DNA of 64,000 bases from positions 1 to 64,000 of the forward strand of contig NZ_JNLX01000184.1 in NCBI RefSeq assembly GCF_000715495.1, written 5' to 3'. Both the position numbers and the translations under genes were made by a program. Below, one piece after another: positions 54,604 through 63,559 of this stretch. The DNA comes from Hymenobacter sp. IS2118. Lineage in GTDB: Bacteria > Bacteroidota > Bacteroidia > Cytophagales > Hymenobacteraceae. Under the pieces are notes generated by a model. The model saw only the letters and a program-made list of their open reading frames with translations, searched no databases and was not told where the DNA came from. Numbering within the stretch: the first letter of the stretch is position 1; the number at the start of each line of letters is the position of its first letter.

Positions 54604-57399
54604 TTAGCGCTGAATGCTAACCTTCGTGCTCATGGTGCCTTCGCTGCTCGTAACCCGAACCACGTAGATACCGGAAGCCAGTTGGCTGGTGTTGAGGGCT
54701 ACGCCGTTTTGGCGCATCTGCGCAGCTGGTACGGAAATGGTCCGCATGACAACCTTGCCCAGCAAATCGAGCACGGTTACCTGCATGGGAACCACGCTGT
54801 TTAGCTGGGTGCGCACCGTGAGCAGGTCCTGAGCAGGGTTCGGGTAAGCTTCCAGAGCGCCACGGGTAACGATGCCGTTCTTGTTCGACAATACAATCGG
54901 ACGAGTGCCGGGGGGCAGGTCAAATCCTTGTACCACACCCCCAACGGTTGGCACGCCATTCACACGGGGGCCCTGTACGGCGTTGAAGCCCATACCCCGG
55001 CGCGCGAATACGTTCCAAATCAGGTCGGCATTGGCGGCACGGTTGGTTACGGAGTCGGCACGTAGGATGGCGTCACGACCGTCGAGGAAACCAGGGTTGC
55101 AGACTTGCAGCTTGCAGCCGTCAAGCACCAGTTTCAGCATCTTGTTGTTGCCGCCGGCAGCTACCATAAAGTCTTCGTTGTAGCCATATTTGCTGATGAA
55201 CTGCCAGTTCAAATCCCAGAGTACGGTGGCCCAAACTTCGCCCACATCGTGAGTTGCCTGAGACTGACCGGCTCCGGTACCGAGTTGGCCGTAGGTGTAG
55301 TTGTTCTTGGCGAAATCTGTGGTGTAAGGCTTGCCACGGAAGCCGGGGCCTACGCCAAATGGTTCGCCGCTGTCGTAGGCAGCGATGTAGCGGTTTGTGC
55401 GGCCATCGTCGCCGGGGCGCGTGGTCATCCACAACGCGAAGAAGTCGCTCCAGCCTTCGCCCATGGTTTGGTTGCCGGTGGTGTTGTCGAGGCAGCTGGA
55501 GTTGGCTGGGCCGCCGGTGAGGCGGTTGGAAATACCGTGACCGAATTCGTGCGAAACCACGCCGTTGTCGAAAGCTCCGTCGAAATCCGGCCCCACCGTT
55601 GCGCTCCCCGACGCCACCCCGCCAGCTAACAGAGCAGCCCGCAGGCGTTCCCCATCAACCCCGCTGATGCCGATTGCGGGAATGGTAACGGTAGCATCCG
55701 TGCCACCTGGGCTTATCGGTGCCGTAGATGCCGGATTTGAGTCGTAAATAATTGCCCCAATGGCGCCGTTGAGCTGCGCATTTTTAACTTTATCGACAAA
55801 GGCGTTGCTGGCAGGAGCAGCACAGCCGCCGCGCTTAATCAAGGCTATTTTACCTTGCATGGCAGCCGCGTTCACGTAGGGCGTGGCGCAGGAGCTAACG
55901 CCGCCATCGGGCGAAACGCCATCGTTTACCAGCACAATATCACCGATGAAACCACTGGTAAGCGTCCGGACGGCCGGGCCGAAGGCAGCCGTGCCGAACT
56001 TGATAACACCGGCAACACTGGCCGGAGCCGTAATGGTGAGGTTGTTGAGTGCCCGGTTATCGAACAGGTACATCTGCATCCGGCCGGAGCTGCCGTCCGG
56101 CGGCGTCGAGAAGTTAGCGTTGTTGCGTCCGCTACCGTCCTGGGTTTCGGCTCGCACAAAGTCGTTGCCTGCGCCCTTATTGGTGATGTTCTTGTACTGG
56201 AAGTTGCCCGAAACCTCGTCAAACCCCTTGCTCATCATCACATCGTGGAGCATGTTGTTCCAGTAGAACAGGTTGGTGGTGCCGGCCGCCAGGTTGCCGG
56301 GGTCGCGGGGACCCTTCGTCTGGTCGAAAGGATAATCAAAGTCGCGGGCCGCGCCGCCATCCGGGGAGGTAATAGTAGAGTTCAGGTCGCCATTGCCCGA
56401 CGTGGGGGTGCCATTGTCGTCGTAAGCGGCCACGTTGTTGCCGCGGGTGAGCTGCTTGCCGCTCGAAAGCAGCGAGTAGGTATCGGCGAAAAAGCCGGTT
56501 GGGGCTTTGGGGTCGCCCACTTGCCAGCCGTAAGGCGAATACAGTGGGTTCGTCGAGCTGAAGGGGACAATCACGCGGGGCGAAACGTCAGGGCTCTCAA
56601 ACGGCACGGGAATCACCGTCATGCTATTGGGGGCACCCAGTGTGCCTTTCGCACCTGCCGTCTTGCGCGGAGCCGCCGCCTGGGCCGTGGCCAGCGGCTG
56701 CCGCCGGGCCTGGCTTTGCATAACGTGCTCCTGGAAAGTCGCGCGCTCACTCACCATGTAGTCGTTGCGGTCGACCAAGCGGCCAGTTTGCGCGTCCACG
56801 CGGGCATTCCAGCTGTGCTGCTGGTCGAGCTGCGCGATGGACACGTTCCAGACCAGCACCAGCTTGTCCTCCACGCGTACGTACATCAGGCGCACAGGAA
56901 TGTTATCCTCCGAAATGCCGCCTCGGTTGAACACAATACCATCGGCGGCCCGGCCTTCCACCACGCGCTGTAGCGATACGGGGCTGGGGAGCTTCAGGGC
57001 CCTGGCTGCTGCGCCCACGGCCTGCTCGGCGCTGAGAGTTGGCGTTGCCGAGGGGGCCACGGCTGCCGCGTTGGCCAGGAAATCCTGGGTAACGAGTACC
57101 ACTTTACCGCTTTGGTCGGTGTGCACGGCGCCGGTGGCGTTGAACACCGTCAAGCCGTTCACCCGCTGCTGCAGGTAGGTGTGCGTGAGGCCCGTGCTGC
57201 TGTCGAAGTACGAGCTGCTGACCACGGGATTGGCTACGTCGGCCGCGCTCAGGCGGCTTTGCGCCTTGGCTTTGGCCGAAAACGAGGCCAGCGCCTGCGC
57301 CGCAGGCGTGGCTTGCTGAGCGGAGGCCAGGACTGGCAGGGCCAGCGCGAGAGCCAGGGCCAGCTTGCCGTAGCTGGAAGGAGTAGGATTAAATGTCAT
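54604..57399 (-). CDS. Secreted M36 (fungalysin-like) metalloprotease with T9SS sorting domain
   Basis: About 931 residues. Signal peptide (KLALALALALPVLASAQQ), an FTP/propeptide region (about 40-240), a catalytic domain with a PA insert (about 500-620, 'KIALIKRGGCAAPASNAFVDKVKNAQLNGAIGAIIYD') and the zinc site 'VVSHEFGHGISNRLTGG'. The glutamate ligand is in 'MGEGWSDFFALWM'. The C-terminal 85 residues (AYPNPAQDLLTV...GIYVVRVTSSEGTMSTKVSIQR) are a type A T9SS sorting domain, so it is secreted or held at the surface. The ATG at 57399 was chosen because the signal peptide starts there. Confidence 0.93.
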   Translation of the reverse strand: MTFNPTPSSYGKLALALALALPVLASAQQATPAAQALASFSAKAKAQSRLSAADVANPVVSSSYFDSSTGLTHTYLQQRVNGLTVFNATGAVHTDQSGKVVLVTQDFLANAAAVAPSATPTLSAEQAVGAAARALKLPSPVSLQRVVEGRAADGIVFNRGGISEDNIPVRLMYVRVEDKLVLVWNVSIAQLDQQHSWNARVDAQTGRLVDRNDYMVSERATFQEHVMQSQARRQPLATAQAAAPRKTAGAKGTLGAPNSMTVIPVPFESPDVSPRVIVPFSSTNPLYSPYGWQVGDPKAPTGFFADTYSLLSSGKQLTRGNNVAAYDDNGTPTSGNGDLNSTITSPDGGAARDFDYPFDQTKGPRDPGNLAAGTTNLFYWNNMLHDVMMSKGFDEVSGNFQYKNITNKGAGNDFVRAETQDGSGRNNANFSTPPDGSSGRMQMYLFDNRALNNLTITAPASVAGVIKFGTAAFGPAVRTLTSGFIGDIVLVNDGVSPDGGVSSCATPYVNAAAMQGKIALIKRGGCAAPASNAFVDKVKNAQLNGAIGAIIYDSNPASTAPISPGGTDATVTIPAIGISGVDGERLRAALLAGGVASGSATVGPDFDGAFDNGVVSHEFGHGISNRLTGGPANSSCLDNTTGNQTMGEGWSDFFALWMTTRPGDDGRTNRYIAAYDSGEPFGVGPGFRGKPYTTDFAKNNYTYGQLGTGAGQSQATHDVGEVWATVLWDLNWQFISKYGYNEDFMVAAGGNNKMLKLVLDGCKLQVCNPGFLDGRDAILRADSVTNRAANADLIWNVFARRGMGFNAVQGPRVNGVPTVGGVVQGFDLPPGTRPIVLSNKNGIVTRGALEAYPNPAQDLLTVRTQLNSVVPMQVTVLDLLGKVVMRTISVPAAQMRQNGVALNTSQLASGIYVVRVTSSEGTMSTKVSIQR

Positions 57400-57506
57400 A
57401 TAGGAAAAGAGAAGAAAAAAATGTAAGAATGAGCCTGGCGGCAGTTTCACGAACAAGCGTATTACGTCGGCGGAACTGACTGGATAAGAAGGTTTCCCCG
57501 CTTGAA

Positions 57507-57568
57507 AAAGTTTGGTGCCGGGCAAAAACCGGGCTTTCCATTGGTGAGTGCCTGCGGCACCAAACTTT
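57507..57568 (-). terminator. Terminator of the FN3/T9SS gene
   Basis: AAAGTTTGGTGCCG (57507-57520) pairs exactly with 57555-57568. On the minus strand it is followed by TT and a T-rich stretch. It sits downstream of the gene ending at 57608. Confidence 0.75.
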
Positions 57569-57607
57569 TATCGCCTGGCGCTGGGATGACTCCCCGCGCC
57601 GCGCTGC

Positions 57608-60367
57608 TTATTTCACGATGCTGATGCGGCTGGTGGTGTACTCGGCGCCGGTGCGCACGTTGAGGTAGTAGATGCCGGGAGCCAGGCTGCTAAGGTCGAG
57701 CTTGTTGGTGTAGTTGTCGCGGGCCGAGCCCGTGTACACGCTCTGACCGAGCACGTTGGTTACCTGCACGCTAAGGTTGCCCTTGGCTTTGGCCCCGTGA
57801 ATTTCGAGGTCGAACAAGCCCGTGGTGGACGGGTTGGGGAACACGCTGATGGCGCGCAGCAAGGCCTCCGAATTGGCAGTAACGGCCGTGGCCGTGATGG
57901 CGATGTCGTCGATGTAGAGGTTGCCCTGGTTGGCCAGGCTCTTGATGTGGAAGCCCACAAACTGGGTGCCGGCCCCGGCGGGCAGCAGCGCTACTACCGG
58001 CGTAGAAGTACCGTTGGCCAGTGCGTACGACGTGTTGGTAATGGCGGCGTTGGTGTAGAGCACGTTCGTTTGAGCAGCTACCGTGGCGGCTGTGCCCGAC
58101 GTCACTTCCAGGCTTTCGGTAAAGTCCGAAGGGCTGTTGGTAATGCCTTCGCCGCGGTAGCGGAACGCTACCTGGTAGCGCGAGGAAGCCGACAGTTCCA
58201 GTGCGGGCGTAAAGAACCAGTCGTCGGCGGCTACGTTGTTGAGCGTGAGGCCGGCGTAGCGAATATTACGAGTGCCCGAATTGGCGTTCGTGCTCGATAC
58301 TGCCCAGGTGGCGGCGTCGCCATTGCTGTTCAGCACCGTGATGCCGCAGGGCAGGGCCTGGCCGGGAGGCAAGGCGTCGAAGTTTTCGCGGTAGGGGAAC
58401 GTGGCCACAGTCGTAACCGCGTTGCAGCTGGTGCTGAAATTAACCGGAGCGGTGAGGAAGCTGGTGCCGCCGGCCGTGCAGTTGCTTCGCACGTACACCT
58501 GGTAGGTGGTGCCGCCCTGCAGGCCGGTGATGGTGAAAGGGCTGGTGGTAGCCGTGAGGGTGGTGCCGCTCGTAGCGGGCTGGAAGCCCACCGGACCGTA
58601 GATAATCTGGTAGCTGCCCGTATTATCAGCGTCAGCGAAAGAAACTGTGGCCGTGGTAGCCGTAGTAGCAGTTACTGCCAGCGCCGTGGGCGTAGCGCAT
58701 GCGGGGGCCGGTGCTAAACCTACTTCAATGGCAAAACGCAGGGGAAGTGTAGTGGTAGCCAAGTCGAGCCACGGCGCCGTGCCGTTGCCGGAGTAATAGA
58801 ATGTAGCGGCCCGCAAGGGGACTTCTTCCTGAACAGCAAGAGCTAGACCAGCTGCCTCCAACTCCTCTACTCCAATGTAAAAAGTGCCGGAACGTTGTAA
58901 TCCGGGAAGGGCTACGCTGACGTTACCTCCAGCAGCTGGGCGGTTCTGACGCGGCGATGTATAAATGAGGTTACCAGGAGTAGCGCCTGTGCCAGTAGCA
59001 TCATACACCAGTACCCGAAACGCGGTAGTGGGGTTTGTGGGGTCGGCATCAAATTCAATCGAAACGTCCTTCAACACAACTGTATTGGGCACCGTGTACT
59101 TCACAGATAGTACGCCACCTACGACGCCAGCACTTAAACCCCCGGTTTCAAGGGCCTTGCTGGGGTCGATGTAACTAAGTCGGTCGGCGGTAACGAGTTG
59201 TCCTACCGTTACGGAGTTGTTAGCGTTGTTATCATCGTTAGCTACGCTCACCGTCACTACGTTGGTACCAGGCAGCAGTGTGGCAGGCAGTGCCGGGAAG
59301 GCAATGGTGCCTCGAACTCCCACGGGTAGGTTTGCGGTGAAAGTTTGCGTAAGGGTATTGGCACCGGTGATGGACAGCGTAAAAACTACGCCGCTCTGAG
59401 CCGCTACGCCTACATTCGCTATAAGTGCCCGTATTTGCTGGGGTAAAGCGCTTGGGGTTGCAATTTTACCCAGCGTGTAAACGGCTTGCACCGTGATGTC
59501 GTTAGCAATTGGTGGAGTTTGCAGGAAACGGAACGTGCGTCCAGCATCCGGTGGTGCTATTGAACGAATATTGAGGGTGTTAAGCGAAGGAGGGGTTCTA
59601 GTAAAAATTGCAGCGAAGTCAGCAAAGGTTGCCGTGCTCCACGCCGCGCCCGACTGCTTAATGAGTTGCACTAGCTGTCCATCATCGAAGGCGGTGCCTT
59701 TCAGACCTACCTGGGTCAATCGCAGAGCTGAAGTAGCTCCGGCAACAGCCGCATCATAAACAAATTCAATTTTGTTAGTGCCCTCATAAAGGCGCACCTG
59801 AAAACTAATGTTGTCATACTGAGTTGGACTAACTGCGGCTTTATCTTGGACGTTTTTCCACTGAATAGTACATTTTCGGGTACCAACAGCGCCCGTTGTA
59901 GTCACCCGGTACTCGGTAGCTCCTATTGAACCTGCCTTGAGGTCAATATTGAAAGGGGCAATAATATTCGGGTCATTAGGGCTCTGGAAGGGGTCCACGA
60001 TGCTAGCCGCTCTATTTTCATCTATAAACATGGCTGCCGCTGAGGGTGCGGTTGAGCCAAGCTTGATGAAGCCATTGGTATTCAATACAAACTGCGTAAA
60101 ATTGGTGCCGTTGTACGAAAAGGTAAACCCAATTGGTAGTGCTGCCGAATTGGCGTCGTCTGTATTGGCAATTGCTATAGCGGCCCCTGTCGTGCCTAGG
60201 TCTTCGTAGGTACCCGCGGCTGTAGCGTCGAGGTTGGTAGCGCCGTCGGTCCTATAGTTGAGAGCCTGGGCTTGGGCGGCGGCGGCCGTGCCAGCCGTCA
60301 GCAAAGTGGCCAAACCGAGCTTTTGTAGGCCACGAACCCAGTTTCTTCGGGTGTAAGAGTTTGTCAT
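57608..60367 (-). CDS. Large secreted FN3-containing protein with T9SS sorting domain
   Basis: About 919 residues. Signal peptide (WVRGLQKLGLATLLTAGTAAAAQAQ). The N-terminal part resembles a beta-sandwich ('LPIGFTFSYNGTNFTQFVLNTNGFIKLG'). A central region with CARDB-like repeats (VVFTLSITGANTLTQTFTANLPVG) is followed by a fibronectin type III domain (about 560-660, 'GSYQIIYGPVGFQPA...TYQVYVRSNC') and an adhesin/MAM-like domain ('YRENFDALPPG...DDWFFTPALELSA'). It ends in a type A T9SS sorting domain (VFPNPSTTGLFDLEI...ISIVK). Probably a surface adhesin or matrix protein; no enzyme motif seen. The start at 60367 was chosen at the signal peptide. Confidence 0.85.
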   Translation of the reverse strand: MTNSYTRRNWVRGLQKLGLATLLTAGTAAAAQAQALNYRTDGATNLDATAAGTYEDLGTTGAAIAIANTDDANSAALPIGFTFSYNGTNFTQFVLNTNGFIKLGSTAPSAAAMFIDENRAASIVDPFQSPNDPNIIAPFNIDLKAGSIGATEYRVTTTGAVGTRKCTIQWKNVQDKAAVSPTQYDNISFQVRLYEGTNKIEFVYDAAVAGATSALRLTQVGLKGTAFDDGQLVQLIKQSGAAWSTATFADFAAIFTRTPPSLNTLNIRSIAPPDAGRTFRFLQTPPIANDITVQAVYTLGKIATPSALPQQIRALIANVGVAAQSGVVFTLSITGANTLTQTFTANLPVGVRGTIAFPALPATLLPGTNVVTVSVANDDNNANNSVTVGQLVTADRLSYIDPSKALETGGLSAGVVGGVLSVKYTVPNTVVLKDVSIEFDADPTNPTTAFRVLVYDATGTGATPGNLIYTSPRQNRPAAGGNVSVALPGLQRSGTFYIGVEELEAAGLALAVQEEVPLRAATFYYSGNGTAPWLDLATTTLPLRFAIEVGLAPAPACATPTALAVTATTATTATVSFADADNTGSYQIIYGPVGFQPATSGTTLTATTSPFTITGLQGGTTYQVYVRSNCTAGGTSFLTAPVNFSTSCNAVTTVATFPYRENFDALPPGQALPCGITVLNSNGDAATWAVSSTNANSGTRNIRYAGLTLNNVAADDWFFTPALELSASSRYQVAFRYRGEGITNSPSDFTESLEVTSGTAATVAAQTNVLYTNAAITNTSYALANGTSTPVVALLPAGAGTQFVGFHIKSLANQGNLYIDDIAITATAVTANSEALLRAISVFPNPSTTGLFDLEIHGAKAKGNLSVQVTNVLGQSVYTGSARDNYTNKLDLSSLAPGIYYLNVRTGAEYTTSRISIVK

Positions 60368-60833
60368 AAGGTACAGAAAAGGGAAAAGAAAAAACAGCAC
60401 AACCCAGACGGTTCATCGGGTTTGTCCTGCTGAAATAGAAAAATCAGAGTTGCAATATCACACTTATCCGCTTAACCGGAAGCCAGTCGAAACCAGTGGT
60501 TAGCCGCCTTCCACCGCCGGACATGCTGTGCGTTTTAATCTCGGCCTGCGCCAAACAGTTGAACCGGATTGTTTTGGGCGAATAATGATAAATTTTTACT
60601 AAAAAAGTATCATTTACCCTCTTTTTTGCGAAAATGACAAGTAATTGAAAATTAAAATCGTGTTTTTATCAGATGCCATAATTTTGTTATTCGTTAGGGG
60701 TGACAGTAAGTGGGCATGGACTTGTGATGGAACAACGGCTCTATACCCAGTGATGAATCTGAAATGCTTGCATTGCATCAAATAATTATTAATCAACTTA
60801 TTGAATAACAAATACGAACAATAAAGGCATGAA
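60368..60833. other. AT-rich intergenic region
   Basis: Contains the presumed promoter region of the leftward FN3/T9SS gene and an AT-rich stretch (60580-60830). No credible frame or motif was found; the 99-residue leftward frame here lacks any family feature. Confidence 0.5.
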
Positions 60834-60869
60834 AAATGCCCCAACTGCACAGGAGCGGTTGGGGCATTT
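60834..60869 (-). terminator. Rho-independent terminator of the S1/P1 nuclease gene
   Basis: AAATGCCCCAAC (60834-60845) pairs exactly with 60858-60869; the minus strand ends in a TTTTTC run. It lies 34 bp past the stop. Confidence 0.9.
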
Positions 60870-60902
60870 CGGCATTGAGCTTTGCTGCCAGTGATGCTTT
60901 GG

Positions 60903-61700
60903 CTACTTATCAAAGGCCTCGTTCAGCACGCCCGCCAGCCGGATGCCGGCTTTCAGAATCTGCTGCTCCACGGCGGGCCCGAAAGTGGGGTAAAAGCCGT
61001 AGTCGAACTTGGGGCTGGCGGCCGCTGCGGTGTAAAGCGGCGTACACAGCTGGTACGACTCGAATAGCCAGGTGGTCATGTCGTCTTTTTGCCACTGCTT
61101 GATTTGGGCGGAGGAGGCCCGGTCGTAGGCCGCCGCCATTTCGGAGTAGGTGAAGCCGGGGTATTCCACCAGGTCGCCGTCCAGGATGCTGTGCAGGTTG
61201 GTGTCGTGCCCGCGCCAGCTCACCGGAATACCGTTGCCGCCCCGGTCTTCGGCCTGGCCCACGTGCATGGGCTGGTGAACGTCGCCCACCAGATGCACCA
61301 CAAATTTCAGGGCGAACAGCTTTTCAGCGTCCGTTTTCTTAGGGTCTTTCAGGTCCTGGCGCACTTGCAGCAGGGCGTTGTAGGCGTTGGTAGGAATCGC
61401 GGCGGCCGGTGCGGCGGTAAGCTGGGCCGCAAAAGCCGGAAAGTTCAGGCCCGCAGCCACGTTGAGGTAGTGCCACGGCCCCGTTTGCCGGTACTGCGGG
61501 TCCGAGCGAATCTCATCGGGCCAGGTGCTGACCAGTGGTAGGGTTTCGGTACCCAGCAGCCGGGCAATGTTTCGTTTGGCCGAAGACGTGAGGTGGTTTT
61601 CGGCAATCCGGGCAATGGCGCGGTGCCCAACGACGCCCCAGGCCAGCAGGCTAAACGGAGCGCACAGCAAAGCCAACAGAATAATACTTTTTCTAAACAT
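60903..61700 (-). CDS. Secreted S1/P1-type nuclease
   Basis: 265 residues from the ATG at 61700. Signal peptide 'MFRKSIILLALLCAPFSLLA', so the mature protein starts with Trp (WGVVGHRAIARIAE), whose amino group and side residues bind the trinuclear zinc site in this family. Other ligands: 'STWPDEIR', 'PWHYLNV', 'LKFVVHLVGDVHQPMHVG' and 'GNGIPVSWRGHDTNLHSILDGDLV'. Cleaves single-stranded nucleic acids and 3'-nucleotides in the periplasm or outside the cell. Confidence 0.95.
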   Translation of the reverse strand: MFRKSIILLALLCAPFSLLAWGVVGHRAIARIAENHLTSSAKRNIARLLGTETLPLVSTWPDEIRSDPQYRQTGPWHYLNVAAGLNFPAFAAQLTAAPAAAIPTNAYNALLQVRQDLKDPKKTDAEKLFALKFVVHLVGDVHQPMHVGQAEDRGGNGIPVSWRGHDTNLHSILDGDLVEYPGFTYSEMAAAYDRASSAQIKQWQKDDMTTWLFESYQLCTPLYTAAAASPKFDYGFYPTFGPAVEQQILKAGIRLAGVLNEAFDK

Positions 61701-61932
61701 GGGAAACGGAAGCAGTGGTGGGGAAAGGGACCGCACAGGAGTGGCGCCAGTCAGGCGCCCGGCAGCCGGACCACAAAGCTAGCGCTGTGGCGCCTCCGCC
61801 GGGCATGGTTCGGCTTAGAAGGGGCTGTCCACGACCCAAATTTCGCAATCAATCCCTTGCGCAGTAAGTAGTTTGCCGGCGTACATTTGGCTGCTTAACC
61901 GCCCTGCTACTCGGAGCGGTCCACAAATGGCT

Positions 61933-62349
61933 ATGCAACTGAATGTTATTGTTGACTTGCCCGATTTATTCATCGGGTACGATGTCGAAAAGGATTGGCT
62001 GTACGTGGACTGGAAAGGCGTTCACCACCAGGAATCGTCGCAGGCAGCCTGCGAACTGATGCTCAGCAGCCTGCGGGCCTGGCCCTGCCACAAAATTCTG
62101 AACGACAATTCCAGCATCACCCACACCACCATGCGGCTCACGGCCTGGAGCGCGCGGTGGCTGGACGAGATGCGGCTCACGGGCCTGCAGTACCTGGCGT
62201 GGGTGCTGCCGCCCGGCCTGTTGGCCCGTCAGTCGGTCGAAACCACCGTACTGGCCATTGATGCCCCACGCGTGGGCACTTTCGACGATGTAGCCTCGGC
62301 CTACGTGTGGCTGCAGCAACAGCATCCCCTCGTTAGCAGTTACCAGTAA
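61933..62349 (+). CDS. Small conserved hypothetical protein (STAS-like pattern)
   Basis: 138 residues from the ATG at 61933 (61927 also possible). 'LFIGYDVEKDWLYVDWKGVHHQESSQAACELMLSSLRAWPCHKILNDNSSIT...WLDEMRLTGLQYLAWVLPP' alternates strand and helix like the SpoIIAA/STAS-type regulatory proteins common in Hymenobacter-like genomes. Cytoplasmic. No clear phosphorylation site. 48 bp upstream of the GH43 frame. Confidence 0.65.
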   Translation: MQLNVIVDLPDLFIGYDVEKDWLYVDWKGVHHQESSQAACELMLSSLRAWPCHKILNDNSSITHTTMRLTAWSARWLDEMRLTGLQYLAWVLPPGLLARQSVETTVLAIDAPRVGTFDDVASAYVWLQQQHPLVSSYQ

Positions 62350-62424
62350 GCACCGGGAAGCTCGCACGCCGTGCAAGCGCGGGCGCTTGCTGGTTCTATG
62401 CTCATTGCCAACGCGTTGCTGCCG

Positions 62425-63402
62425 ATGTATACCAACCCCATTATTGACGACGACTTCCCGGACCCCACCATCATCCGCGCTACTGACGGCTGGTACTACG
62501 CCTACGGCACCCAGACCAGACGCGCCGGCCACATCATCAACCTCCAGGTAGCGCGGTCCCGGAATTTGGCGGATTGGGAATACCTGGGCGAAGGCCTGCC
62601 CGAAAAGCCCCGGTGGGCCGCCGCCAGCCAGAAAATATGGGCGCCTCATGTGAGCGAGCACGGCGGCCGGTTCTTCCTCTACTATTCGGCCCAGCCCGAT
62701 GGTACCGAATTCTTCAGCCTGGCGGTGGCCGTGGCCGATGCGCCCGCTGGTCCGTTCGTGGACAGCGGCCAGCCGCTGCTAGCCGGCCCCGGCTTCACCT
62801 GCATCGACCCAATGGCTTTTGACGACCCCGCCACCAGGCAGCGCCTCCTGTACTGGGGCTCCGGCTTTGGCCCCATTTGGGTGCGCGAGCTGGCCGATAA
62901 CCGGTTGGGGTTCCGCCCGGGCAGCGTGGCCCGGGCGGTGCTGCAGCCCAGCCCCTCCCAGGACCCCGACAACTACCACCGCCTGATTGAAGCCGCCTGG
63001 GTGCACCAGCACGCTGGCTGGTACTACTTATTTTTCTCCGGCGACAACTGCTGCGGCCCCAACGCGCACTACGCCGTGCTGGTGGCCCGCGCCCGGCACG
63101 CTACCGGCCCCTTCGAAACTGCCGCCACCGCCACCGGCAACCCGCACACCGCCCTGCTGGCTGCCAATGCCCACTGGCAGGCGCCCGGCCACAACTGCGT
63201 GGTGACCGACGCGGCTGGCCACGACTGGCTGGCCTACCACGCCATCGACCCGCGCCAGCCCACCTTTGCGGCCATTGATGAATCGGAAGGCAATTCGCGC
63301 CGCGTGCTGCTGCTCGATAAGCTGGACTATGCCGATGGCTGGCCCGTGCTGGCGCCTGGCGCGCCCTCGCGGCAGCCGCAACCCGCGCCCGTGGCGCAAT
63401 AA
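62425..63402 (+). CDS. GH43-family glycoside hydrolase (arabinan/xylan type)
   Basis: About 325 residues. Five-bladed beta-propeller pattern of GH43: 'MYTNPIIDDDFPDPTIIRATDGWYYAYGTQ' contains the catalytic-base aspartate (DFPDP); 'WAPHVSEHGGRFFLYYSA' and 'CIDPMAFDD' carry the pKa-modulating Asp region; 'YHRLIEAAWVHQHAGWYYLFFSGDNCCG' contains the acid glutamate (IEAAW). Substrates in this family are arabinosides or xylosides. The ATG at 62425 matches other family starts; 62398 is an alternative. No signal peptide in this reading, so cytoplasmic action on short oligosaccharides is likely. Confidence 0.88.
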   Translation: MYTNPIIDDDFPDPTIIRATDGWYYAYGTQTRRAGHIINLQVARSRNLADWEYLGEGLPEKPRWAAASQKIWAPHVSEHGGRFFLYYSAQPDGTEFFSLAVAVADAPAGPFVDSGQPLLAGPGFTCIDPMAFDDPATRQRLLYWGSGFGPIWVRELADNRLGFRPGSVARAVLQPSPSQDPDNYHRLIEAAWVHQHAGWYYLFFSGDNCCGPNAHYAVLVARARHATGPFETAATATGNPHTALLAANAHWQAPGHNCVVTDAAGHDWLAYHAIDPRQPTFAAIDESEGNSRRVLLLDKLDYADGWPVLAPGAPSRQPQPAPVAQ

Positions 63403-63559
63403 GGTCCAGGCTGGCCGCAGCAGTCCAATAATTTCTTTTGAAAAACGGCCGTCTGAAAACAAGGCCCAACGCAATTTATTATGATACTACGCCGGCCTTT
63501 GCAAGCCAATGGCGGGCAGTTTTCGTACTTTGGCAGCACGTGCTTTTCGGTTTTCTTCT

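Noticed and set aside
54211-54804. 197-codon rightward frame near helicase copy 2
   Set aside because: It runs through the bidirectional terminator and into the opposite M36 gene; no motif.
60614-60913. 99-codon leftward frame
   Set aside because: It passes through the S1/P1 terminator hairpin and the end of that gene; no family feature.
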